A stretch of DNA of 64,000 nucleotides, taken from contig JAXMFT010000012.1 in the NCBI GenBank assembly GCA_046347635.1, forward strand, positions 87,732-151,731, written 5' to 3'. Position 1 is the first letter of the stretch, and each line of letters starts with the position of its first letter. The notes below the pieces were generated by a model, which saw only the letters and a program-made list of their open reading frames with translations, had not been told where the DNA came from and made no database searches. The position numbers and the translations under genes are program-made. Positions 26,257 to 34,390 of the stretch are shown piece by piece. This stretch comes from JAGVSZ01 sp019137045 (GTDB lineage: Bacteria; Pseudomonadota; Gammaproteobacteria; Burkholderiales; SG8-39).

Positions 26257-27727
26257 CGTGCGCCGCGCAGGAGGAACGACGCCGCGTCGCTCGCCCCGGC
26301 GACGTTGATCGACGTGAAGAAACCGAAGTACACGCACAACCCCGCCATCGCGAGGCCGGCGGCGAGCATCCCGGCCGGCGCCTCCGCCGCGTCCCCTGCC
26401 CGGCGCGCAGATAGGCGGCCTCCACCAGCCGCCAGACGTAGGCGACCGCGATCAGGGAGCTCGCCAGGATCGCGCCCACCACCCACCACGCTTCGCGCTC
26501 GATCGCGCCCAGGATGAGGAACCACTTGGTGACGAATCCGGCCGTGCCGGGCACGCCGATGAGGCTCAGGCCGGCGATCACCAGGCCGAACGCCGTGAGC
26601 GGCATGCGCCGACCCAGCCCCGCGAGGCTACCGACGCTGATCGACGCGGCGCCGCTGCGCAGCGCGACGCCGCCGAGCAGCAGGAAGATCGCCCCCTTGG
26701 TGACGCCGTGGTTGAGCAGGTGGGCGATCGAGCCGGTGAGGCCGGCGTGGTTCTCGAGCCCGATGCCGAGCGTGATGTAGCCGATCTGCGCCACGCTCGA
26801 CCAGGCGAAGAGGCGCTTCACTTCGCGCTCGAACACCGCCACCAGCGAAGCGAGGATCATCGCGGCGACCGAGAGCGCGAGGAAGGTCTCGCGCGTCGGC
26901 AGGCGGTCGAACAGCGCCGCCGGGTCGAACACGGTGAAGTAGAAGCGCAGCAGCACGTACACCGACACCTTGGTCGCGGTGGCGGCGAGGAACGCGGTGG
27001 CCATCGATGGCGCGTACGCGTACGCGTTCGGCAGCCACTGGTGCAGCGGGAACAGCGCCAGCTTCAGGCCGATGCCGACGGTGATGAACGCCAGCGCCGC
27101 GAGCACCGGGCGCAGGTCCTCGACGCCGCGCAGCCGCTCGGCGAGGTCGGCGAGGTTGAGCGTGCCGGTCACGAGGTAGAGCAGCCCCACGCCGATGACG
27201 TAGAACGTCGCCCCCACCGTGCCCATGAGCATGTACTGGAAGGCGGCCACCAGCGCCTGGCGCCGCCGGCCGAGCGCGATCAGCACGTACGACGCGAGCG
27301 AGGAGATCTCGAGGAAGACGAACAGGTTGAAGGCGTCGCCGGTGACGGTGATGCCGAGCAACCCGGCGAGGCACAGGCAGTACATCGCGTACATCAGGTA
27401 CTGCCGGTCGGCGTCGAGCTCCGCGGCGATGCTGCGCCGGGCGTAGGGCGCGACGAACGACGCGGTGAGCGCGACCGCCACCAGCACGAACGCGCTCAGC
27501 GCGTCCACCCGGTACTCGATCCCCCATGGCGGCGCCCAGCTCCCGAGCGCGTACGAGAACGCGCCGAGCGTCGCCACGCGCGTGGCGAGCAGCGCGGCGA
27601 TGACCAGGCAGGCGTAGCTCACCGCCGTGGTCGCGAGCCAGGCGAAGCGCGGGCTGCGCGCGAGCACGATGAGCGGCGCGGCGACGAGCGGCAGCACCAC
27701 CTGCAACGCGGGCAGATGCTCGACCAT
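26253..27727 (-). CDS. mnhD: Na+/H+ antiporter subunit D (one frameshift)
   Basis: About 491 residues. The MrpD/NuoM core is present: LFVFLEISSLASYVLIALG, AAFQYMLMGTVGATFYVIGVG, GIGLKLALFPLHQWLPNAYAYAPSMATAFLAATATKVSVYVLLRF, HLLNHGVTKGAIFLLLGG and VPGTAGFVTKWFL. One G is missing from a run near 26399, after AYLRAGQG; the C-terminus then continues as AGMLAAGLAMAGLCVYFGFF and ends LLRGAR at 26253. Its ATG overlaps the mnhC stop by one base. Confidence 0.9.
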
Positions 27728-28089
27728 CAGCGCTCACCGGTGCGGTCGCGCTCGAGGATCTCGTCCTCTTCGATGGTGCCGTACGCCTCCCGGATGCGAA
27801 CCGTGATCGCCAGCCCGAGCGCGAGCGTGGCGACGCCGACGACGATCGCGGTGAGGATGAGCACGTGCGGCAGCGGATTCGAGTAGGTCGTGAAGCCCGC
27901 GGCGACGATCGGCGCGGTGCCCCCCACGAGCTTGCCCGGCGCGATGTAGAGGAGGTAGACCGAGGTCTGGAACACCCCCAGCCCGATCAGCTTCTTCATC
28001 AGGTTGCCGCGCGCGATCAGGATGTACAGGCCGGCGATCATCAGGAACAGCGTGACCCAGTAGCTGAAGTGGGCGGCGACCGCGCTCAT
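27727..28089 (-). CDS. mnhC: Na+/H+ antiporter subunit C (NuoK-like)
   Basis: 120 residues with three helices. YWVTLFLMIAGLYILIARGNLMKKLIGLGVFQTSVYLLYI and DPLPHVLILTAIVVGVA-like PLPHVLILTAIVVGVATLALGLAI are the NuoK/MrpC hallmarks. The ATG overlaps the mnhB stop by four bases. The C-terminus is acidic (IEEDEILERDRTGER). Confidence 0.92.
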   Translation of the reverse strand: MSAVAAHFSYWVTLFLMIAGLYILIARGNLMKKLIGLGVFQTSVYLLYIAPGKLVGGTAPIVAAGFTTYSNPLPHVLILTAIVVGVATLALGLAITVRIREAYGTIEEDEILERDRTGER

Positions 28090-28526
28090 TCGCCCCCTCG
28101 TTCATCCCTTGTGCCGCCGCGTCCGGCGAACATGTAGAAGAGCTTCAGCATGACCCCCGAGACGGTGAACAGCACCCCCACCTCGACCCAGAAGATGCCG
28201 CGGTGCTGCCCGTGCACCGCATCGGCGTCGAGCACGAAGTAGTCGAGGTAGTTGCCGCCCAGCGCGATCCCGGCCAGCCCGACCCCGGCGTAGAGGAGCG
28301 CGCCGGCGGCGAGCATCCGCTCCGCCACCGCCTCGGGCACGAGCCGCAGTCCCGCGCGCAGGCCGAAGACCAGGGCGTAGAAGACGACCGCGGCGGCCGC
28401 GATGACGCCGGCCTGGAAGCCGCCGCCGGGGCCGAAGTCGGCGTGGAACTGCACGTACAGGGCGAACAGCAGCATGAACGGCGTCAGCAGCTTGGCGACG
28501 ACGCGCAGGATGATGTCGTCCTTCAC
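28086..28526 (-). CDS. mnhB: Na+/H+ antiporter subunit B (MnhB)
   Basis: 146 residues from GTG 28526, which overlaps the stop of the upstream DUF4040 gene (GTGA). ILRVVAKLLTPFMLLFALYVQFHADFGPGGGFQAGVIAAAAVV is the highly conserved MnhB domain; the C-terminal half has two more helices (AAGALLYAGVGLAGIALGG and IFWVEVGVLFTVSGVMLKLFYM). MnhB is a membrane subunit of the Mrp complex with no known cofactor. Confidence 0.9.
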   Translation of the reverse strand: MKDDIILRVVAKLLTPFMLLFALYVQFHADFGPGGGFQAGVIAAAAVVFYALVFGLRAGLRLVPEAVAERMLAAGALLYAGVGLAGIALGGNYLDYFVLDADAVHGQHRGIFWVEVGVLFTVSGVMLKLFYMFAGRGGTRDERGGE

Positions 28527-29051
28527 CTGCCCTTCCTCCGGCGCCGCAGCAGCGCGATCACGCCCGCTCCCGCGGTGAACACCACGATCGTCTCGCCCAG
28601 CGTGTCGTAGCCGCGGTAACTCGCGAGCACGGCGGAGACGACGTTCGGCACCCCGGTCTCCTCGACGCTCGCGCCCAGGTAGCGCGGCGCCACGTGGGTG
28701 TGGATGGGCGCCAGCAGGTCGGAGACGAGGCAGCCCGAGCAGGCCGTAGGCGAGCACCGCGCCCACCACGACCGCGGGCGCGAGCGGGACGAGCAGCCGC
28801 TCGAGCCGTTTCGCCTCGGTGCCCCCGGTCAGGTGGAGCGCCCCGAGCAGCAGCACGGTGGACACCCCCGCGCCCACCGCCGCCTCGGTCATCGCGACGT
28901 CGACCGCGTCGAGCGCCACCAGCACCGTCGCCATGAGGAAGCTGTAGATCGAGAACAGCACGACGACGCTGAAGAGGTTGCGCTGGAGCACCATGGCGAG
29001 GACCGTGACCGCCATGATCGCGAGCAGCACGTAGACGATCAGCGCTTCGAT
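28523..29051 (-). CDS. DUF4040/MbhD-MbhE-type subunit (one frameshift)
   Basis: About 175 residues. The first half (YVLLAIMAVTVLAMVLQRNLFSVVVLFSIYSFLMATVLVALDAVDVAMTEAAVGAG then VSTVLLLGALHLTGG) is the MbhD/DUF4040 domain that in standard Mrp systems is fused to the C-terminus of MrpA. The second half (HTHVAPRYLGASVEETGVPNVVSAVLASYRGYDTLGETIVVFTA) is MbhE-like. An extra C near 28732 separates the two halves. No standard start codon is seen in the overlap with mnhG; homology begins near 29051, with CTG 29042 and GTG 29030 as the first usable codons. Confidence 0.8.
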
Positions 29052-29365
29052 GGCGCGTCCTCCCCGAAGAGCAGCGGTTGCAGGCCGCGCCCGAGCGCCG
29101 CGCGCGCCAGCGCGTGCGCGGCGGCCGGGCTGGTGAAGAAGATGAGCAGCCCGACCAGCGCGAGCTTCGCCGCCACCAGCCCCCAGCCCGCCTGCAGCGC
29201 GAGCCCGAGCAGCACGAACCCGGCGCCGAGCGTGTCGACCAGGCTGGCCGCGTGCGCGCGCGTATAGAAGTCGGGCATGCGCAGCGTGCCGAGCGCGCCC
29301 ACCAGGCACGCGCCGGCGCCGGCGACGAGCAGCGCCCAGCTGGCGAACCCGAGCGCGGCGCTCAT
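29039..29365 (-). CDS. mnhG: Na+/H+ antiporter subunit G
   Basis: 108 residues, three helices. LLVAGAGACLVGALGTLRMPDFYTRAHAASLVDTLGAGFVLLG carries the MnhG/PhaG signature (LRMPDFYTRAHAAS), and LVGLLIFFTSPAAAHALARAAL follows. The ATG overlaps the mnhF stop by four bases. Confidence 0.92.
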   Translation of the reverse strand: MSAALGFASWALLVAGAGACLVGALGTLRMPDFYTRAHAASLVDTLGAGFVLLGLALQAGWGLVAAKLALVGLLIFFTSPAAAHALARAALGRGLQPLLFGEDAPSKR

Positions 29366-29619
29366 TCGGCGAGGCTCCCGTACCGGAAGAACTTGAGCAC
29401 GGCGATCGTTCCCACGACGTTGAGCATCGCGTAGACGAGCGCGAGGTCGAGGAAGTCCGGCCGCCCGGTGAGAAAGCCGAACACCGCGAGCAGCAGCACC
29501 GCGACGGTGCCGGTCGCGTTCGCCGCAAGCAGCCGGTCGAACACCGTGGGCCCGAGAACGGCGCGAGCGAGCAGCAGGGCAAGCGTGGCGAGCAGCCCCG
29601 CGGCGGCGGCGGCGAACAT
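29362..29619 (-). CDS. mnhF: Na+/H+ antiporter subunit F
   Basis: 85 residues from ATG 29619, overlapping the mnhE stop by one base. LLARAVLGPTVFDRLLAANATGTVAVLLLAVFG and DLALVYAMLNVVGTIAVLKFF are the MnhF/MrpF signature segments. Three membrane helices. Confidence 0.92.
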   Translation of the reverse strand: MFAAAAAGLLATLALLLARAVLGPTVFDRLLAANATGTVAVLLLAVFGFLTGRPDFLDLALVYAMLNVVGTIAVLKFFRYGSLAE

Positions 29620-30092
29620 CACGGCCCGCCCTCCAGCCGGGTCACGCGCCGGTCCATCTCGCTGCCGGCGAGGCCGGCAGCGCCGCCGCGCGTCAGGGCG
29701 TGCACCAGGAACGCCTCGCGCTCCGCCTCGATCGTGAGCGTCCCCGGCGTGAGCGTGATCGAGTTCGCGTGCGTCACGAGCCCGACCACCGTGCTCTGCG
29801 ACGGGCTGAAACGCACGAGCGTCGGGCTGATCGGCAGGCGCGGGTCGAGGACGATGCGCGCGACCTGCCAGCCGGACTTGACGATCTCCTTGACGAGCCA
29901 CGGCCAGTAGGCGAGCGCGCCGGGCATCAGATGGATCGGGTGACCTTCGCGGTCGACGACCTCCATGCGCCAGGCGAGCGCCGCGACCCCGACCGCCGCA
30001 GCGAGACCGGAGAGCACCAGGAACGGCGTGAAGATGCCCGAGAGGAGCAGCCAGAACGCGAACAGCGCGGCGGCGAGCGCGGCGAGCCGCAC
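29619..30092 (-). CDS. mnhE: Na+/H+ antiporter subunit E
   Basis: 157 residues from GTG 30092. FAFWLLLSGIFTPFLVLSGLAAAVGVAALAWRM gives the membrane part, and LMPGALAYWPWLVKEIVKSGWQVARIVLDPRLPISPTLV is the conserved MnhE core, ending ITLTPGTLTIEAERE. Two bases separate it from the small upstream gene. Confidence 0.92.
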   Translation of the reverse strand: MRLAALAAALFAFWLLLSGIFTPFLVLSGLAAAVGVAALAWRMEVVDREGHPIHLMPGALAYWPWLVKEIVKSGWQVARIVLDPRLPISPTLVRFSPSQSTVVGLVTHANSITLTPGTLTIEAEREAFLVHALTRGGAAGLAGSEMDRRVTRLEGGP

Positions 30093-30094
30093 GG

Positions 30095-30271
30095 TCAGTC
30101 TCCGTCCCGGTCGTCGTCCTCGTCACGGTATGCGGCCCAGAGTCCGACCACCGCGACGACGAACGGCAGCACGAGGAGGAAGACGAATCCGCGGTCGAGC
30201 TGCGCGAACCAGTCCGACCAGATGCCGGGATCGAGCGCCTCTGCGATGTGACGGTTGGCCTGCGCGCGCAT
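30095..30271 (-). CDS. Small single-helix membrane protein, first gene of the antiporter operon
   Basis: 58 residues from ATG 30271 (MRAQANRHIAEALDPGIWSD); a GTG at 30307 would add 12 residues but would run over the palindromic divergent region. One helix (GFVFLLVLPFVVAVVGLWAA) is followed by the very acidic tail YRDEDDDRDGD. Not recognised. Its stop is two bases before the mnhE start, so the two are translationally coupled. Confidence 0.6.
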   Translation of the reverse strand: MRAQANRHIAEALDPGIWSDWFAQLDRGFVFLLVLPFVVAVVGLWAAYRDEDDDRDGD

Positions 30272-30337
30272 GCTGGTGCAGAATATTTGCGCTGCCCGCG
30301 CGCGCACAGACCGGAAAGCGCGTACGGGAAACTGCTT

Positions 30338-31903
30338 ATGCCCGCCCTGCGCTACATCCGCGACTCACTCGTCTTCGCGCCCTGCTACGTCGCGCTCGAC
30401 TGGGCGAGCTACATCGACCCGATCGGACCGTTCAACATCACGCCGTGGAATCCGCAGCACGGGCTCGCCGTCGTGTGGCTGATGCTCGGCGGCCTGCATC
30501 ACGCTCCCATGGTGCTCGCCACCGTCCTGCTCGCCGAGGCGATCGTCCGGGGCATGCCCGGGGGCTATCTCATCGGGACGCTCACCTCGTTCACGATCAC
30601 CGGCGGCTTCGCGGCGATGGCCTTCGTTCTGCGCGAGTTCCTGCCCGAGCGGGCCCTGCGCTCCACGCGCCAGCTCACGCTGCTCGCCGCGGTGGTGGTC
30701 GCCGGAACCGCGATCTTCGGCACCGCCTTCGTCGGCCTGCTGAACGCCTCCAACCTCCTCGGCGCGACGCCGGTCGCGGAGGCGCTGCTGCGCTTCTGGA
30801 TCGGCGACGCGGTGGGCATCCTGATCACCGCCCCGCTGCTGCTCGCGGCCGCCGACCCGGTGCGTCGCGCCGGGCTGCTCGCGCTCGCGCGCCGCCCGGA
30901 GTCGCTCCTGCAGGCCGGGGTCCTGGTGGCCACCATGTGGCTCGTCTTTCACGGCCTGAGCGGCGACCCGGCGCGCCTCTTCTACCTGCTGTTCGTCCCG
31001 CTCATCTGGATCGCCACGCGCGACGGGATGAACGGCGCGGTCGTCGCCACGGCGCTGGTGCAGATCGGGGTGGTGATCGGCATCCGCAGCGGAGAAGGCC
31101 CGGTGCTGCCGGTGCTGGAGCTGCACGCGCTGGTCGCGACGTTCACGCTCACCGCCCTCTACCTCGGCATGATGGTCGACGAGCGCGAGCGGGCGGCGGA
31201 GGGCCTGCGCCAGTCGCTGCGGCTGGCGGCCGCCGGCGAGATGGCGGGCGCGATCGCGCACGAGGTGAACCAGCCGCTCACCGCGCTCTCGAACTACGGC
31301 GAGTCGGCGCTGATGCTGATCGATCGCGGGGGCACCGCGGATCCCGCGCTCGCGGACATCGTCCGCAGGATGCTCAGGGAGTCCTGGCGCGCCGCCGAGG
31401 TGGTGAGGCGGCTGCGCGACTTCTTCCGCAGCGGCACCACGCACCTCGCGCCGCTCTCGACCGCAGAGCTGCTCGCGACCGTTCACCGCATCGGCCAGCA
31501 GGTGCTCGGCGCGCAGACCCGGATCCTCACCGCGCGCCAGGAGGACGAGCTGCCCGCCCTCTATGTCGACCCCTTGCAGATCGAGGTCGTCGTGCGCAAT
31601 CTCATGGTCAACGCGCGCGATGCGATGAGCGACTGCGACGAGCGCACCCGGCGCATCGACGTGCGGGTGCGCCGGCACGACGCCGACAGCCTGTGCGTCG
31701 TCTTCACCGACAGCGGCCCGGGCCTCTCCACGCAGATGCGCGAGCGCGTCTTCGAGCCCTTCGTGTCCGGCAAGGCGAGCGGCATGGGGCTCGGGCTCGC
31801 CATCAGCCGCGCCATCGCCGAGGCGCACGGCGGCTCGCTCGAGGCCCGGGCGGCCGCGCACGGCGAGTTCCACCTCGTTCTGCCATGCATCCCGAACCAC
31901 TGA
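30338..31903 (+). CDS. MASE1-domain sensor histidine kinase
   Basis: 521 residues from ATG 30338. Residues about 10-275 form the eight-helix MASE1-type integral membrane sensor (WNPQHGLAVVWLML, LLRFWIGDAVGILITAPLLLA). The kinase H-box AGEMAGAIAHEVNQPLTALSNYGESA carries His308, and the ATPase shows VRNLMVNARDAM (N-box), FTDSGPGLS (G1) and SGKASGMGLGLAISRAIAEAHGG (G2). The EVNQPL form of the H-box is typical of the FixL-like kinase group that pairs with FixJ regulators. The gene overlaps the regulator downstream by 19 bases. The stimulus is not predictable; it is divergent from the cation antiporter operon. Confidence 0.92.
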   Translation: MPALRYIRDSLVFAPCYVALDWASYIDPIGPFNITPWNPQHGLAVVWLMLGGLHHAPMVLATVLLAEAIVRGMPGGYLIGTLTSFTITGGFAAMAFVLREFLPERALRSTRQLTLLAAVVVAGTAIFGTAFVGLLNASNLLGATPVAEALLRFWIGDAVGILITAPLLLAAADPVRRAGLLALARRPESLLQAGVLVATMWLVFHGLSGDPARLFYLLFVPLIWIATRDGMNGAVVATALVQIGVVIGIRSGEGPVLPVLELHALVATFTLTALYLGMMVDERERAAEGLRQSLRLAAAGEMAGAIAHEVNQPLTALSNYGESALMLIDRGGTADPALADIVRRMLRESWRAAEVVRRLRDFFRSGTTHLAPLSTAELLATVHRIGQQVLGAQTRILTARQEDELPALYVDPLQIEVVVRNLMVNARDAMSDCDERTRRIDVRVRRHDADSLCVVFTDSGPGLSTQMRERVFEPFVSGKASGMGLGLAISRAIAEAHGGSLEARAAAHGEFHLVLPCIPNH

Positions 31904-32499
31904 CCGTCTTCGTCGTCGACGACGACCCCGCGGTGCGCGACTCGCTCGCGCTGATGCTCGGGATCGCCGGCTACCGCACCGCCTCGTTCGCCGACGCGGA
32001 GGCGTTCCTGGCCGCCTGGCGCGAGGACTGGTCGGGGTGCGTAGTGGCCGACCTCAGGCTGCCCGGCGCGAGCGGCGTGGAGCTCCAGACCGAGCTCGCC
32101 CGCCGCGGCAGCAGTCTGCCCGTCGTCATCATCACCGCGCATGGCGACGTGCCGGCGGCGCGCGCGGCGTTCCGCGCCGATGCGGTCGACTTCCTCGAAA
32201 AGCCGTACGAGAACGCCCAGCTGCAGGCGGCGATCCAGAGCGCCTTCTCCAAGGAGAGCCGGCGGCTGCGGCGCGCGGCCGACGCCCGCCGGCTCGAGCG
32301 GCTGACGGGGCGCGAACGCGAAGTCCTCGCCGCCGCGGCGCAGGGGTTGCACGCGAAGGAGATCGGGAAGAAGCTCGGCATCAGCGCACGCACGGTGGAA
32401 GTGCACAAGACCCGCATCATGTCGAAGCTCGGCGCGCGCAACGTGGCCGAGCTCGTGCGCCTCGCGCTCGCGGCGGAGCCCCCGCTGCCGGGACGCTGA
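31885..32499 (+). CDS. FixJ/LuxR-type response regulator
   Basis: 204 residues from ATG 31885. Receiver domain: VFVVDDDPAVRDSLALML, phosphoacceptor Asp56 in CVVADLRLPGASG, ITAHGDVPAARAAF and FLEKPYEN. Output domain: LTGREREVLAAAAQGLHAKEIGKKLGISARTVEVHKTRIMSKL, a LuxR/GerE helix-turn-helix. It is the cognate partner of the overlapping kinase gene. The target genes are not known. Confidence 0.94.
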   Translation: MHPEPLTVFVVDDDPAVRDSLALMLGIAGYRTASFADAEAFLAAWREDWSGCVVADLRLPGASGVELQTELARRGSSLPVVIITAHGDVPAARAAFRADAVDFLEKPYENAQLQAAIQSAFSKESRRLRRAADARRLERLTGREREVLAAAAQGLHAKEIGKKLGISARTVEVHKTRIMSKLGARNVAELVRLALAAEPPLPGR

Positions 32500-32664
32500 C
32501 CCCCGCCTGCGCCGCGGCGCGTCCGGCGCCGTTCCGCCACCGCGCGCTTTCGTGAGCGGGATCAATTCGGCGCCGCTGCGCCGGATCCTGCGCGGCGCTA
32601 GACTTGCGCGGCGCCCGCGAGCCGGCCGGCTCGCCACGACAATCACGTCCCGAAGGAGGAGCCC

Positions 32665-34035
32665 ATGTCCGACCCGGTCAAGTACGTCCTCGACGAAACG
32701 CGCATCCCGAAGCACTGGTACAACATCCAGGCCGACCTGCCGAAGCCGCTCGCGCCGGTGCTGCATCCGGGCACGCTCAAGCCGCTCGGGCCCGACGACC
32801 TCGCGCCGCTCTTCCCGATGGAGCTGATCGTGCAGGAGGTGACGCAGGAGCGCGAGGTGCCGATCCCCGAGCCGGTGCGCGAGGTGTATCGCCAGTGGCG
32901 CCCGTCGCCGCTCTACCGCGCGCGGCGGCTGGAGAAGGCGCTGCAGACCCCGGCGCGCATCTACTACAAGTACGAGGGCGTGTCGCCCGCCGGCAGCCAC
33001 AAGCCGAACACCGCGGTCGCGCAGGCGTTCTACAACAAGCAGGCCGGCATCTCGAAGCTCACGACCGAGACCGGCGCGGGCCAGTGGGGCAGCTCGCTCG
33101 CCTTCGCCGGGGCGCTGTTCGGCATCGACGTGCAGGTCTTCATGGTGCGCGTCTCCTACGACCAGAAGCCCTACCGCCGCGCGCTGATGGAGACCTACGG
33201 CGCGAAGTGCATCCCGTCGCCCTCGCCCGAGACGCAGTCGGGGCGCGCGATCCTGGAGCAGCGCAAGGACCACCCCGGCTCGCTCGGCATCGCGATCTCC
33301 GAGGCGGTGGAGATCGCCGCGCAGCGCGACGACACCAAGTACGCGCTCGGCTCGGTGCTGAACCACGTGCTGCTGCACCAGACGGTGGTCGGCCAGGAGG
33401 CGATGGCGCAGCTCGAGATGGCGAACGACTACCCCGACGTGATCGTCGGCTGCACCGGCGGCGGGTCGAACTTCGCCGGCATCGCCTTCCCCTTCCTCGG
33501 CGCGCAGCTGCGCGGCGGGAAGCAAGTGCGCATCGTCGCGGTCGAGCCGGCCGCCTGCCCGAGCCTCACGCGCGGCAGGTTCGCCTACGACTTCGGCGAC
33601 ACCGCGCACCTCACGCCGCTCGTGAAGATGCACACGCTCGGCTCGGTGTTCACCCCGCCGGGGTTCCACGCCGGCGGGCTGCGCTACCACGGCATGGCGC
33701 CGCTGGTGAGCCACGTCAAGGACCTCGGCCTCATCGAGGCGGTCGCCTACCACCAGACGAAGTGCTTCGACGCGGGCGTGCAGTTCGCGCGCGCCGAGGG
33801 GATCCTGCCCGCGCCGGAGGCGAACCACGCGGTGAAGGGCGCGATCGACGAGGCGCTCAAGTGCAAGGCCGAGGGGAAATCGCGCGCGATCCTCTTCAAC
33901 CTGTGCGGGCACGGGCACTTCGACATGCAGGCCTACATGGACTACTTCGCCGGCAAGCTGAAGGACCAGGACTACGACGAGAAGGAACTCGCGATGGCGC
34001 TCGCCGGGCTGCCGGCAGTGAAGGAAGCGGCTTGA
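32665..34035 (+). CDS. trpB2: TrpB2-type tryptophan synthase beta chain
   Basis: 456 residues from ATG 32665, preceded by the strong site AAGGAGGAG. The pyridoxal-phosphate lysine is Lys113 in EGVSPAGSHKPNTA, the phosphate-binding loop is VGCTGGGSNFAGIAFPF, and TETGAGQWGSSLAFAGALFG matches. The long N-terminus (ETRIPKHWYNIQADLPKPLAPVLHPGT) identifies the TrpB2 group rather than standard TrpB (about 400 residues). TrpB2 enzymes condense indole and serine without a TrpA partner or salvage indole; no trpA is nearby. The last 13 codons (MALAGLPAVKEAA) are repeated three more times downstream. Confidence 0.94.
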   Translation: MSDPVKYVLDETRIPKHWYNIQADLPKPLAPVLHPGTLKPLGPDDLAPLFPMELIVQEVTQEREVPIPEPVREVYRQWRPSPLYRARRLEKALQTPARIYYKYEGVSPAGSHKPNTAVAQAFYNKQAGISKLTTETGAGQWGSSLAFAGALFGIDVQVFMVRVSYDQKPYRRALMETYGAKCIPSPSPETQSGRAILEQRKDHPGSLGIAISEAVEIAAQRDDTKYALGSVLNHVLLHQTVVGQEAMAQLEMANDYPDVIVGCTGGGSNFAGIAFPFLGAQLRGGKQVRIVAVEPAACPSLTRGRFAYDFGDTAHLTPLVKMHTLGSVFTPPGFHAGGLRYHGMAPLVSHVKDLGLIEAVAYHQTKCFDAGVQFARAEGILPAPEANHAVKGAIDEALKCKAEGKSRAILFNLCGHGHFDMQAYMDYFAGKLKDQDYDEKELAMALAGLPAVKEAA

Positions 34036-34390
34036 CGGGCGAGCGCCGCTGACTTGGGGGATCACAAGGGGGCATCGCCCCCTTGTTCCGGCGATTCGAT
34101 GGCGCTCGCCGGGCTGCCGGCAGTGAAGGAAGCAGCGTAGCGAGAGCAACGCGACGAGGGGCCGGCGTCCGCCCCCTTGTTGCGGCGATTCGATGGCGCT
34201 CGCCGGGCTGCCGGCAGTGAAGGAAGCGGCTTGACGGGCGAGCGCCGCTGACTTGGGGGATCACAAGGGGGCATCGCCCCCTCGTTCCGGCGATTCGATG
34301 GCGCTCGCCGGGCTGCCGGCAGTGAAGGAAGCAGCGTAGCGAGAGGACGCGAGGGGCGGCGTCCGCCGGCCCCTCGTTTTTCCTACGCCG
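33993..34390 (+). repeat. ABAB array repeating the trpB2 3' end
   Basis: The segment starting GATGGCGCTCGCCGGGCTGC recurs at 33993, 34098, 34192 and 34297, i.e. at spacings of 105, 94 and 105 bases. Units 1 and 3 (A) share the tail with TTGACGGGCGAGCGCCG and a hairpin AAGGGGGC-ATC-GCCCCCTT; units 2 and 4 (B) share GCAGCGTAGCGAGAG. Each copy keeps an in-frame MALAGLPAVKEAA followed by a stop codon. The two A units differ at a single base; the two B units differ by several small indels. Confidence 0.85.
34350..34382. terminator. Terminator between trpB2 and the TPR gene
   Basis: CGAGGGG (34350-34356) pairs with CCCCTCG (34370-34376) with an inner CGGC/GCCG stem, followed by TTTTTCC on the plus strand. 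It closes the trpB2 unit after the repeat array; it could also act for the convergent minus-strand operon. Confidence 0.75.
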
